Assembly: GCA_027025615.1 (NCBI GenBank)
Contig: JALVQM010000281.1
Location: 1 to 14,027 of the forward strand
Direction of reading: 5' to 3'
Source of the DNA: Desulfobacteraceae bacterium
Lineage (GTDB): Bacteria; Desulfobacterota; Desulfobacteria; Desulfobacterales; Desulfosarcinaceae
DNA length: 14,027 nucleotides
Shown here in pieces: positions 6,465-13,765 of the stretch. The notes beneath the pieces were generated by a model that was given only the letters and a program-made list of their open reading frames with translations, was not told the DNA's origin and did not search any database. Position 1 is the stretch's first letter, and the number at the start of each line of letters is the position of its first letter. The translations under genes and the position numbers were made by a program.

Positions 6465-7070
6465 CTACTGCATAACGGCAATGACTTCAAAACCTTCGCT
6501 TTCCAATGCATTTTTTATTGCCATGGGATCGCAAGGTTTTAACCTGAAACAGTAGCTTCTTGGGTTAGTTTGGCGAGTTGCCAGGCTTACATTTATAATT
6601 TCCCCACCGTTGTCGGAAATTATTTGCATCGCTTTATTCAAAGCCCCTGGATTGGTACCAAGTTTAACATCAATTCGTACGCTGGCTGACAGTATTCCCA
6701 TCAAATCGATAAAGGCTCGCAGCAGGTCGGTTTCAGTGATAATGCCCACCAATTGTTTTCCCTCGACAACGGGAAGGCCCCCGATCTTTTTCCGGTAAAT
6801 CAGCTGGGCCGCAGTTTCAATATCGTCGTTTGGGCCAACCGTAAAAGGATTTTTAATCATCATGTCATCAAGTGTCAGGTCGCCCAGCATATATGGCAAC
6901 AGCCCCCTTTTGAGGTCGGCCAGGGTAAGGAAGCCTTTCAGGCGATTGTTACCATCAACCACAGGCAGGTGACGGATAGAGTTGGCCTTCATTAATTCTA
7001 TAGCCTTTTCAACCGTGGCATCGTCGGTTACCGTAATTGGGTCGTGAATCATAAGGTCTTGTATTTTCAT
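6465..7070 (-). CDS. CBS-CBS-ACT domain protein (AcuB-like)
   Basis: A 201-aa cytoplasmic protein with two CBS motifs and a C-terminal ACT-like domain, the AcuB-type layout. CBS1 spans about 1-58 (MKIQDLMIHDPITVTDDATVEKA ... SIRHLPVVDGNNRLKGFLTLADL) and CBS2 about 67-122 (MMIKNPFTVGPNDDIETAAQLI ... IGGLPVVEGKQLVGIITETDLLRAF). The ACT-like part is about 128-201 (VRIDVKLGTNPGALNKAMQIISDNGGEIINVS). Tandem CBS pairs usually bind adenosine nucleotides and ACT domains bind amino acids, so it is probably a regulator of another protein; the partner is not visible. The start ATG at 7070 has AGGAAG close upstream. It stands alone, about 198 nt from ahbD and 172 nt from the AMIN gene, so it may be monocistronic. 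The acuB name is not used because no acuA or acuC is nearby. Confidence 0.92.
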   Translation of the reverse strand: MKIQDLMIHDPITVTDDATVEKAIELMKANSIRHLPVVDGNNRLKGFLTLADLKRGLLPYMLGDLTLDDMMIKNPFTVGPNDDIETAAQLIYRKKIGGLPVVEGKQLVGIITETDLLRAFIDLMGILSASVRIDVKLGTNPGALNKAMQIISDNGGEIINVSLATRQTNPRSYCFRLKPCDPMAIKNALESEGFEVIAVMQ

Positions 7071-7268
7071 AATACTTCCTGACTGGCTTCCGGCTTTTGC
7101 AGAAAATCCTGTTGCCCGCCTTCCTGCAGGCCGGCAAACCGACCTTCAGCTCCTGCACTGGTAAAACGGCGATAAGCAATTAAATTGAACAAAAGTAAAT
7201 ATTTAGTAGAACCCTACCATAATTCGGGTGGTTTGTGAAATGGTATATTACAGGTGGTGAATAATCGG
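7071..7268. other. Intergenic region between ahbD and the CBS-ACT gene
   Basis: About 198 nt without a credible gene. It holds the second copy of the GC-rich palindromic element (7116-7131) and the ribosome binding site of the CBS-ACT gene. I found no convincing promoter or rho-independent terminator. An AT-rich stretch at about 7178-7206 could include a promoter, but no good -35/-10 pair is visible. Confidence 0.4.
7116..7131 (-). repeat. GC-rich palindromic element, copy 2
   Basis: Read on the minus strand, GCCTGCAGGAAGGCGG matches the element at 2618-2633 in 14 of 16 positions. This copy is an imperfect palindrome. It also lies in the 5' leader of a gene (CBS-ACT, start 7070). Confidence 0.45.
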
Positions 7269-8366
7269 TCAAGGTTGATATAGACAAAGGGGCTCTTCAG
7301 CCAGAAAATTGCCGGTGGCCTCATAAGCTCGCGCACGGCAGCCTCCACATACCCTGCGGTATTGACAGCGCCCGCATTTGCCCTCAAGCAGCGACACATC
7401 GCGAAGTTTGGCAAACACTTCAGATTCGTGCCAGATTTGACTGAAAGTATTTTTAGTTACATCACCACAGTTAAGGTCTAAGAATCCACAAGGCTGGACT
7501 ATCCCTCTATGGGAGATGAAACAAAACCCTGTTCCGGCCAGACATCCACGGGTGACTGCATCAAGGCCATGGGTTTTGTAAGTTACTTCGATTCCTTCAG
7601 CCCGTGCCCGTTGGCGCAGGATGCGGTAGTAATGGGGGGCGCATGTGGCTTTAAGCTGGAGCTTGGTTTTGTCCCTTTGGTCATAGAACCAGTTCAGGGT
7701 ATCTTCATACTGGCGGGCATCGATGGCTTGATCGACTATGTATTTGCCGCGACCTGTGGGTACCAGCAGGAAAATATGATGGGCCACTGCCCCCAGCTTT
7801 TCAGCAAGGTCAAGAATTTTTGGAATCTGGTCCAGGTTTGCCTGGGTAACTGTGGTATTGATCTGGAATTCCAAACCGGCCCTGCGGGCCATCTGAATAC
7901 CCCTTAGGGCCCCTTCAAATGCACCGGGCACGGCCCGGAAACTGTCATGGGTTTGACTGCTGGCACCGTCCAGGCTTATGCTGATACGTTTTATCCCTGC
8001 ATCGACCATTTTGGAGGCATTTTCAGATGTTATCATGGTGCCATTGGGTGCCATTACCATGCGCAATCCCAGGGCTGTTCCATGGGCTGCAATTTCGAAG
8101 ATGTCTGTCCGCAAGAGGGGTTCACCGCCTGTAAGGATAATTATCGGCTTGGACACCTCGGCGATCTGGTCCAGCAAATTAAAGGCCGCTTCAGTATCAA
8201 GTTCCCCGCTATAGGGGCCACTTGTAGCCGAGGCCCGGCAGTGAACGCAGGCCAGATTGCAGTTGCGGGTAGTTTCCCAGGCTACAAGCCTCAAGGTTGG
8301 TTCTTTGGGTTTGCCTGCACTATGGCCGGAATGATTGGCGGAATGTTTTTCAACGGAAACGGTCAT
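7269..8366 (-). CDS. ahbD: Heme b synthase AhbD (radical SAM, siroheme-dependent heme pathway)
   Basis: A 365-aa radical SAM enzyme that oxidatively decarboxylates the two propionates of iron-coproporphyrin III to the vinyl groups of heme b, the last step of the siroheme route. The radical SAM cluster motif is C36-x3-C40-x2-C43 in 'WETTRNCNLACVHCRA', followed by the SAM-binding 'ILTGGEPLLR'. The C-terminal part is cysteine-rich (GKCGRCQYRRVCGGCRARAYEATG, then EEPLC), as expected for an auxiliary 4Fe-4S cluster in a SPASM/twitch-type domain. The ATG at 8366 has AGGAAAG just upstream. It is assigned AhbD rather than AhbC because it begins directly with the LRLVAWE-type segment and lacks the NirJ-like N-terminal leader seen in the gene at 9393-10580. 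It lies 36 nt after hemB in the same direction. PqqE/NirJ-type enzymes are the nearest alternative, but the context supports AhbD. Confidence 0.9.
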   Translation of the reverse strand: MTVSVEKHSANHSGHSAGKPKEPTLRLVAWETTRNCNLACVHCRASATSGPYSGELDTEAAFNLLDQIAEVSKPIIILTGGEPLLRTDIFEIAAHGTALGLRMVMAPNGTMITSENASKMVDAGIKRISISLDGASSQTHDSFRAVPGAFEGALRGIQMARRAGLEFQINTTVTQANLDQIPKILDLAEKLGAVAHHIFLLVPTGRGKYIVDQAIDARQYEDTLNWFYDQRDKTKLQLKATCAPHYYRILRQRARAEGIEVTYKTHGLDAVTRGCLAGTGFCFISHRGIVQPCGFLDLNCGDVTKNTFSQIWHESEVFAKLRDVSLLEGKCGRCQYRRVCGGCRARAYEATGNFLAEEPLCLYQP

Positions 8367-8402
8367 CGGCTTTCCTGTGTTGGGGAGTTATAAATCTCCA
8401 GC

Positions 8403-9377
8403 TTAGCTGTTTAGTATACGGGCTGCTTCCATGGCAAAGTAAGTCAGGATCATATCAGCGCCTGCCCGCCTTATGGCTGTCAAAGTTTCGAGCATCACGG
8501 CCGTACCATCTATCCAACCCATTTTTTCAGCGGCCTTGATCATGGAAAATTCACCGCTGACATTATAGGCAGCCAGGGGCAGGTCGCATTGCCGGCGGAT
8601 ACGATAGATTATGTCAAGGTAGGCCAGGGCCGGTTTGACCATGACAATGTCGGCTCCTTCTTCCATGTCCATGAATACTTCACGGACAGCTTCCCGGGCA
8701 TTTGCAGGATCCATCTGATAAGTGCGGCGGTCACCGAAACGGGGTGCTGAATCGGCTGCCTGTCTAAAAGGGCCGTAATAAGACGAGCAGTACTTGGCTG
8801 CATAAGACATTATGGGTATATTTTCAAACCCGGTTTCGTCCAGCGCCTGTCGAATAGCAGCCACCCGACCGTCCATCATATCCGAAGGGGCCACCATGTC
8901 GGCTCCGGCCTCAGCGTGGGAAACAGCGGTGCGGGCCAGAAGATCAAGGCTGGCATCGTTGTCCACGATTTGATCATGGACGATGCCGCAATGACCATGA
9001 TCTGTATAAGCACAAAGGCAAACGTCAGTTATGACCAGTAAATCAGGCACTTTTTCTTTTATTTCCCTTACCGCCTGCTGAACAATTCCATCTTTTTTGT
9101 AGGCCGATTTGGCCATGGGATCCTTTGAATCCGGGATTCCAAAAATTATGATTGCTGGTATCCCTAGTCCATAAGCCTCTCCGGCGGTGGCTACCAGGTG
9201 TTCCAGGGACAGCTGGAAATGACCGGGCATTGAGTCAATCGGGTTTTTGACATTTTTGCCACCGATTGCAAAAAGGGGCAGGATAAGATTGTCTGGGTGG
9301 AGCCTGGTTTCACGGACCATGCGCCTGATTGAAGGGTGAAGGCGGGTCCGGCGTGGGCGATAGTCTGGGAACAACAT
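8403..9377 (-). CDS. hemB: Delta-aminolevulinic acid dehydratase (porphobilinogen synthase)
   Basis: A 324-aa enzyme, full family length, that condenses two 5-aminolevulinate molecules to porphobilinogen, the shared tetrapyrrole precursor. The two Schiff-base lysines are K195 (SYAAKYCSSYYGPFR) and K248 (DIVMVKPALAYLD). The zinc-binding cysteines of the metal-dependent type are present at C120, C122 and C130 (DVCLCAYTDHGHCG), so this is the Zn enzyme rather than the Asp-rich Mg type. The ATG at 9377 has AAAGGA about 8 nt upstream. It sits between ahbC (gap 15 nt) and ahbD (gap 36 nt), so an early pathway enzyme is co-expressed with the two terminal ones. Confidence 0.97.
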   Translation of the reverse strand: MLFPDYRPRRTRLHPSIRRMVRETRLHPDNLILPLFAIGGKNVKNPIDSMPGHFQLSLEHLVATAGEAYGLGIPAIIIFGIPDSKDPMAKSAYKKDGIVQQAVREIKEKVPDLLVITDVCLCAYTDHGHCGIVHDQIVDNDASLDLLARTAVSHAEAGADMVAPSDMMDGRVAAIRQALDETGFENIPIMSYAAKYCSSYYGPFRQAADSAPRFGDRRTYQMDPANAREAVREVFMDMEEGADIVMVKPALAYLDIIYRIRRQCDLPLAAYNVSGEFSMIKAAEKMGWIDGTAVMLETLTAIRRAGADMILTYFAMEAARILNS

Positions 9378-9392
9378 CGGCTTGTCCTTTGG

Positions 9393-10580
9393 TTATAGGG
9401 CTTGTGATATTTCCTCATCGGTCAGGTAGCAGGCCGGATCCGGGGCCCAGACATTGCCGTAGACAGCCTCGGCCCGAACCCTGAAATTTCCGCCGCAGAT
9501 ATCCAGCCAGCGGCAGGTAGCGCAGCGGCCCTGAACATGGCGTTTTTTATCCTTGAGCCGGCGCAACAGGGGATCTTCTGGATCTGTCCATATTTTCGAA
9601 AATGGTCGCTGCCTGACATTACCGAAACTGTGGTGGCGCCAGAACTGGTCGGCGTAAACTTCTCCATCCCAGCTGACACAACCGATACCCCTGCCGGAAT
9701 TGTTACCCTCGTTCATTTTTAACAATTCCAGTACTTCGGCTGCTCTTTCCGGATTTTCTTTCAACAGGCGCAGATACAGGTAAGGCCCGTCGGCATGGTT
9801 GTCAACCGTCAACACTTCTTTGGGTTTGCCTTTTTCATGTAGCTGCCGGGTTCGATCGATTATGAGGTCTACGGCAGCTCTGGTTTCGGCATGGGACAAA
9901 TCCTCTTCCACAAGATCACTGCCCCTTCCGGCATATACCAAGTGATAGAAACATACCCGCGGGATATCCATTTCCTCCAGAAGGTCAAAAATACCGGGGA
10001 TTTCTTTTACGTTTTTTTTGTTGATGGTAAAACGTAACCCAACCTTGATTCCGGCCTCCTGGCAGTTGCGAATGCCCTCCATGGCTTTGGAGAAAGCGCC
10101 CGCAACCCCTCGAAACATGTCGTTGACCGGTTCCAGGCCATCGAGGCTTATCCCTACGTATGAAAGGCCTATGGATTTCAACGTATGCGCAGTATCGGCG
10201 TCGATCAGGGTTCCATTGGTTGATATGACCGCCCGCATTCCCTTTTCAACTGCATAGCTTGCCAGTTCAGGCAGATCTTTGCGGACCAGTGGTTCGCCGC
10301 CCGAAAACAGGAGCACCGGAACGCCGAAGTCGGCCAGATCATCAATCAAAGCCTTGCCTTCGGCAGTGCTCAACTCGCTTGTTGCCGATTGATCAGTAGC
10401 ATGGGCGTAACAGTGTATGCATTTAAGGTTGCAACGGCGGGTTATATTCCAAACAACCACCGGCCGTTTGTCTTCAGAGAACTGTAGCAGGTGGGAAGGC
10501 AGCCTGGAGGATTGACGGCCGTAACGCAGGGCATCGGAAGGTTCCACAGTGCCACAGTAGAGCTTGGAGATACCGATCAT
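9393..10580 (-). CDS. ahbC: 12,18-didecarboxysiroheme deacetylase AhbC (radical SAM)
   Basis: A 395-aa radical SAM enzyme that removes the acetate side chains of 12,18-didecarboxysiroheme to give iron-coproporphyrin III, the substrate of AhbD. The motif is C50-x3-C54-x2-C57 in 'VVWNITRRCNLKCIHCYAHA', followed by 'LLFSGGEPLVRKD'. The N-terminus (MIGISKLYCGTVEPSDALRYGR ...) is the NirJ/AhbC-type leader. The C-terminal segment (CATCRWLDICGG, with a final DPACYL) supplies cysteines for an auxiliary cluster. ATG at 10580, 5 nt after the stop of the ClpX-like gene, with GGAAAGGA lying inside the end of that gene, so translation is probably coupled. NirJ of heme d1 synthesis is the nearest alternative, but no nirS or other d1 gene is present and an AhbD-like gene follows. 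Confidence 0.92.
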   Translation of the reverse strand: MIGISKLYCGTVEPSDALRYGRQSSRLPSHLLQFSEDKRPVVVWNITRRCNLKCIHCYAHATDQSATSELSTAEGKALIDDLADFGVPVLLFSGGEPLVRKDLPELASYAVEKGMRAVISTNGTLIDADTAHTLKSIGLSYVGISLDGLEPVNDMFRGVAGAFSKAMEGIRNCQEAGIKVGLRFTINKKNVKEIPGIFDLLEEMDIPRVCFYHLVYAGRGSDLVEEDLSHAETRAAVDLIIDRTRQLHEKGKPKEVLTVDNHADGPYLYLRLLKENPERAAEVLELLKMNEGNNSGRGIGCVSWDGEVYADQFWRHHSFGNVRQRPFSKIWTDPEDPLLRRLKDKKRHVQGRCATCRWLDICGGNFRVRAEAVYGNVWAPDPACYLTDEEISQAL

Positions 10581-10585
10581 GAAGT

Positions 10586-12385
10586 TTAAGTCCTTTCCAA
10601 TGGCAGAGGGGGTTGCGCTGAATTTTCATTAGCTTGCATATCACTCTTGCCTTCTTTTAACAGGTCACTGATGAATCTCTCTGGATCCAAAAGGGCCCGG
10701 CTGGTTATAAAAAAGCGGTTGACGCCGGTTTTGTCGCGGACGAGTTTCAATCCATATTCAAAATCGGAAAATGTTTTCTGATACAGAAAATCCATGTCCT
10801 TGTTGTTGCTGTCCATGGCCTGGGCAATGAGAAGATCGACGGCTTCTTCTTCCAGCACCAGGGTTATACCTTGCTTTTTGAGAAACAACATTTCCATGTT
10901 TTTAATCTGTTCATAAATACCGTTTACAAATTTCATAATCCTGTCGGTATCCATGATATGGGCGCAGTAAAATTCTGAAATAAGCCGGATACGCGATGCG
11001 GTCAAGGGGATTCCGTATTTTTCGCTGAAGCTGTTTCGATTCGATTCCAGGTATTGCGCTACAGCATTCATTTCTACCTGGCAGAGACGATCGAAAATCT
11101 GCTTGATTGTCTTTGATTGCTTGCGGTTTGTAAGCATGGAAAGCCACTTGTCAGGTTCCTGTACTACTTCTGCAGTTACCGGGAAGTAATCGATACCTGA
11201 CGAGGGGAGTTTGCGTTCAAAAATCATCAAGGCCCGCTCCACGGCACTGACCAGGCCGCGGGCTCCGGTATTGTCAGCGTATGCTTTTTCAGCCAGCAAT
11301 TGGAGCGCTTCCGGCGCAAATTTGATCGAAATACCATAGGCGGCAAAATCAAGCTTTTTCCCTAAGATGATGGGATTGTTTGGATTTAGCAAAATGGTAT
11401 ACAGGTCTTGCTCTTCCAAAGGCTCAAAAACGGTACGGACTGGCAGGCGGCCTATGAACTCGGATTCGAAACCATATTTGATCAGATCTTCAGCTTTTAC
11501 CTTGCTCAGGATCCTATCTTCTTTTAACTTGTCAACCTGGGCGCTGAATCCAATACCGTGGTTGACAAGCCTTTTGCGGATAATCTCTTCCAGGCCGTTA
11601 AAAGCTCCGCTCATTATGAAAAGGATATGCCGGGTGTTTATGGAGTTTTTATCGCGTTTCCCGGTTTTACGGAAGCGTTCGATTTCCTGGAGCATGGATA
11701 TAGGATCGTGGGGGACTTTCAGGTCGACTTCTGTGTCTTCCATGGGTTTGAGTAAAGCCCGCTGGACTCCTGTGCGCGATACATCGGCCCCCACAAGATT
11801 TTTGCTGGAAGCGATTTTATCTATTTCGTCGATATAAATAATGCCGTATTGAGCCCGTTCCAGATCTCCTTCGGCTTCGCGTACCAAATCCCGGACCAGG
11901 TCTTCCACGTCACCACCTACGTATCCGGTCTCACTGAATTTTGTAGCATCCCCTTTTACAAAAGGAACCCCGATTTTTTGGGCTATGAGCCGAATCATGT
12001 AGGTTTTGCCTACACCGGTCGGACCCAACATCAGGACATTGTTTTTAATACTTCCAACCATTTCGGCGATTTGTCCCTGGTGCTTATGCCAGTACTTTAT
12101 CCGGTTGAAATGGGTACATATCTTGGTTGACAAAATTGCCTTGGCTTCGTCCTGTTTGACAATATATTGATCCAGGTAAGCCACAAGGTCCTCGGGCTTT
12201 AGATCAAAATTTATTTTTGGTTTGGATATCCTGGTCCGGCCTTCAATCTCGTCTTTATTCATTTCCTGGCTCATTACGATCGGTGTGGCCAGCTTGACTG
12301 TGCCGCCGAATTTTTTGGCCAGAAATTCGCCCAGTTCTTTTTCCAATTCCTTGGGATCAGGAATTTTTTCGTTTTTCATCACCAT
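10586..12385 (-). CDS. ClpX-like AAA+ ATPase without zinc finger and with a long C-terminal extension
   Basis: An AAA+ protein of about 600 aa related to ClpX. With residues numbered from the most upstream ATG at 12403, it shows Walker A GPTGVGKT (127-134), the ClpX-type pore loop GYVG (160-163), Walker B IIYIDEID (188-195), 'FIGRLPV' and sensor-2 GARGL (380-384). A GIGF motif (283-286) sits where ClpX carries its ClpP-docking IGF loop. Unlike ClpX (about 420 aa) it lacks the N-terminal Cys4 zinc finger, has a longer charged insert in place of the RKH loop (about 225-258) and has roughly 175 extra helical residues at the C-terminus. The start is placed at the ATG at 12385 because AGGTAAG lies about 7 nt before it; the ATGs at 12403 and 12379 are also possible. 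It is probably the first gene of the unit with ahbC, hemB and ahbD. Confidence 0.88.
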   Translation of the reverse strand: MVMKNEKIPDPKELEKELGEFLAKKFGGTVKLATPIVMSQEMNKDEIEGRTRISKPKINFDLKPEDLVAYLDQYIVKQDEAKAILSTKICTHFNRIKYWHKHQGQIAEMVGSIKNNVLMLGPTGVGKTYMIRLIAQKIGVPFVKGDATKFSETGYVGGDVEDLVRDLVREAEGDLERAQYGIIYIDEIDKIASSKNLVGADVSRTGVQRALLKPMEDTEVDLKVPHDPISMLQEIERFRKTGKRDKNSINTRHILFIMSGAFNGLEEIIRKRLVNHGIGFSAQVDKLKEDRILSKVKAEDLIKYGFESEFIGRLPVRTVFEPLEEQDLYTILLNPNNPIILGKKLDFAAYGISIKFAPEALQLLAEKAYADNTGARGLVSAVERALMIFERKLPSSGIDYFPVTAEVVQEPDKWLSMLTNRKQSKTIKQIFDRLCQVEMNAVAQYLESNRNSFSEKYGIPLTASRIRLISEFYCAHIMDTDRIMKFVNGIYEQIKNMEMLFLKKQGITLVLEEEAVDLLIAQAMDSNNKDMDFLYQKTFSDFEYGLKLVRDKTGVNRFFITSRALLDPERFISDLLKEGKSDMQANENSAQPPLPLERT

Positions 12386-12459
12386 GGTTCTTACCTGCCG
12401 CATTTATAAAATATAATTGCATCCCAACATCGAAGTTATCAGGTTATACCAACCGCATA

Positions 12460-12488
12460 ATAATAACCACCGCAAATTAAGGATGCAA
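12460..12488 (-). promoter_or_regulatory. Possible promoter of the ClpX-like/heme operon
   Basis: Minus strand TTGCAT (12488-12483) and TATTAT (12465-12460) are 17 nt apart. The -10 matches five of six consensus bases, the -35 only three. It lies in the 117-nt gap before the ClpX-like start and overlaps one arm of an 8-bp inverted repeat (12481-12488 with 12417-12424). Confidence 0.3.
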
Positions 12489-12502
12489 GCTTATGTGGGA
12501 TT

Positions 12503-13696
12503 TCAATCCACCAGGCAAATCAGGCCTTTTAGGTAGGCTCCTTCGGGGAAGTTGACTGCCACCGGATGATCCTCGGCCTGGAAAAGGCGTTTGATTATCC
12601 ATGCGCTGCGGTTGGCATCCAGGCTGGCGTCGAAAACTATTTTCTGGAAAAGAGCAGGTTCGATAAGCCCGGAGCATGAGAAGGTAGTTAGCAATCCTCC
12701 CGGGTTTACAAGCCGCAAGGCTTGAAGGTTTATGTCTTTATATGCCCGGGAAGCCTTCTTGAGGTGGTTGTATGACTCGGCAAATTTGGGCGGGTCCAGG
12801 ATTATGACATCAAAGCGGCGTCCCTGCTGGCGATACTTGCGGAGAACTTCAAAAACATTGCCATTGATGAAGCTGGCCCGGGAGGAATCGAATCCGTTCA
12901 GTTCCAGGTTGCGTTGAGCTATGTCCAGAGCCGCCTGGGATGAATCTACGCTGACCACCTGTTTGGCCCCGGCCGCCAGGGCCGCCATTGTAAAACCGCC
13001 GGTATAAGCAAAACAATTCAACACCGATTTGTCCTTGCAGTATTGTCCTACAAGGGGGCGGTTTTCAGCCTGGTCCAGGTAAAAGCCTGTTTTGTGCCCG
13101 TTGTAAACATCAACCCAGAGTTTACATCCGGACTGATTTATTATCAGCCAGGCCGGTGGCTCCTGTCCCCACAGGAGGCCCTTGACCGGCGGCAGTCCTT
13201 CTTTGGCCCTGACCGTTGCGTCCGAGCGTTCGAAAATCCCCCGGCAGGCAACATTCCGGCGAAGAGCAGCTACTATTTCAGGTTTCCAATATTCAGAGCC
13301 GGCAGCTAAAAATTGGGCAACCAGAAAGTGGCCGTAGCGATCTACTATCAGCCCGGGAAGACCGTCAGATTCACCGTTAACCAGCCGGCAGGCTCCGTCC
13401 GGAAAAGACAAATTTGCCTTGCGGCGATTAACCGCACGTTCAATTTGCTGCAAGAAAAATTTATTATCGATTGTTTGTTGATCAAAGGTCCACATCCGGA
13501 CACGGATTTGAGAATTCGGGCAGAAAGCCCCGAAGCCAAGGAATCTGCCGTCGGATGCCACCACGTCAACGGTCTGCCCGGCTTCCGGCTGGCCTTTTAT
13601 TTTGGCTATGGCGCCTGAAAATATCCAGGGATGTTTGCGGAGCAAAGATTTCTCACGTCCGCGTTTCAATATTATGATTGGTTGAAAACGGCTCAA
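12503..13696 (-). CDS. rlmI: Class I SAM-dependent 23S rRNA m5C methyltransferase, RlmI type
   Basis: A 397-aa protein matching RlmI (E. coli RlmI, 396 aa, makes m5C1962 in 23S rRNA) over its whole length. The N-terminus is a PUA domain (ILKRGREKSLLRKHPWIFSGAI). A central domain is followed by the Rossmann methyltransferase with YNGHKTGFYLDQAENR, the SAM-binding VLNCFAYTGGFTMAALAAGA and acidic VVSVDSS. The m5C-type catalytic motifs are LDPPKF and the cysteine-bearing TFSCSGL. The start is TTG at 13696, immediately before the conserved PUA segment; only a weak AGTGA precedes it and no ATG occurs for dozens of codons. It lies 118 nt upstream of the ClpX-like start and 69 nt after the response regulator; whether it is co-transcribed with either is unclear. 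The exact site in this organism is inferred from the family. Confidence 0.92.
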   Translation of the reverse strand: MSRFQPIIILKRGREKSLLRKHPWIFSGAIAKIKGQPEAGQTVDVVASDGRFLGFGAFCPNSQIRVRMWTFDQQTIDNKFFLQQIERAVNRRKANLSFPDGACRLVNGESDGLPGLIVDRYGHFLVAQFLAAGSEYWKPEIVAALRRNVACRGIFERSDATVRAKEGLPPVKGLLWGQEPPAWLIINQSGCKLWVDVYNGHKTGFYLDQAENRPLVGQYCKDKSVLNCFAYTGGFTMAALAAGAKQVVSVDSSQAALDIAQRNLELNGFDSSRASFINGNVFEVLRKYRQQGRRFDVIILDPPKFAESYNHLKKASRAYKDINLQALRLVNPGGLLTTFSCSGLIEPALFQKIVFDASLDANRSAWIIKRLFQAEDHPVAVNFPEGAYLKGLICLVD

Positions 13697-13765
13697 TATA
13701 ATTTCACTTTGCCAGCCGGTTAATCAGAATGCTTGGCCGAAATTATTCTCCAGGCTCCCCAAAGG

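Noticed and set aside
7200..7268. Hairpin (AACCACCC with GGTAGGGTT) after ahbD as a terminator
   Set aside because: The stem has internal mismatches and no continuous U-run follows, so I could not support it.
7509..8393. Two long plus-strand open frames (132 and 148 aa) opposite ahbD
   Set aside because: They are antisense shadows of a clear radical SAM gene, with no domain-like sequence and no supporting ribosome site.
11367..11837. 156-aa plus-strand open frame opposite the ClpX-like gene
   Set aside because: The minus-strand frame carries continuous AAA+ motifs here; the plus frame has no recognisable features.
13384..13394. GCCGGCAGGC, similar to the intergenic palindrome
   Set aside because: It is inside a conserved part of the methyltransferase (GACRLVNGE) and matches only part of the element, so chance is sufficient.
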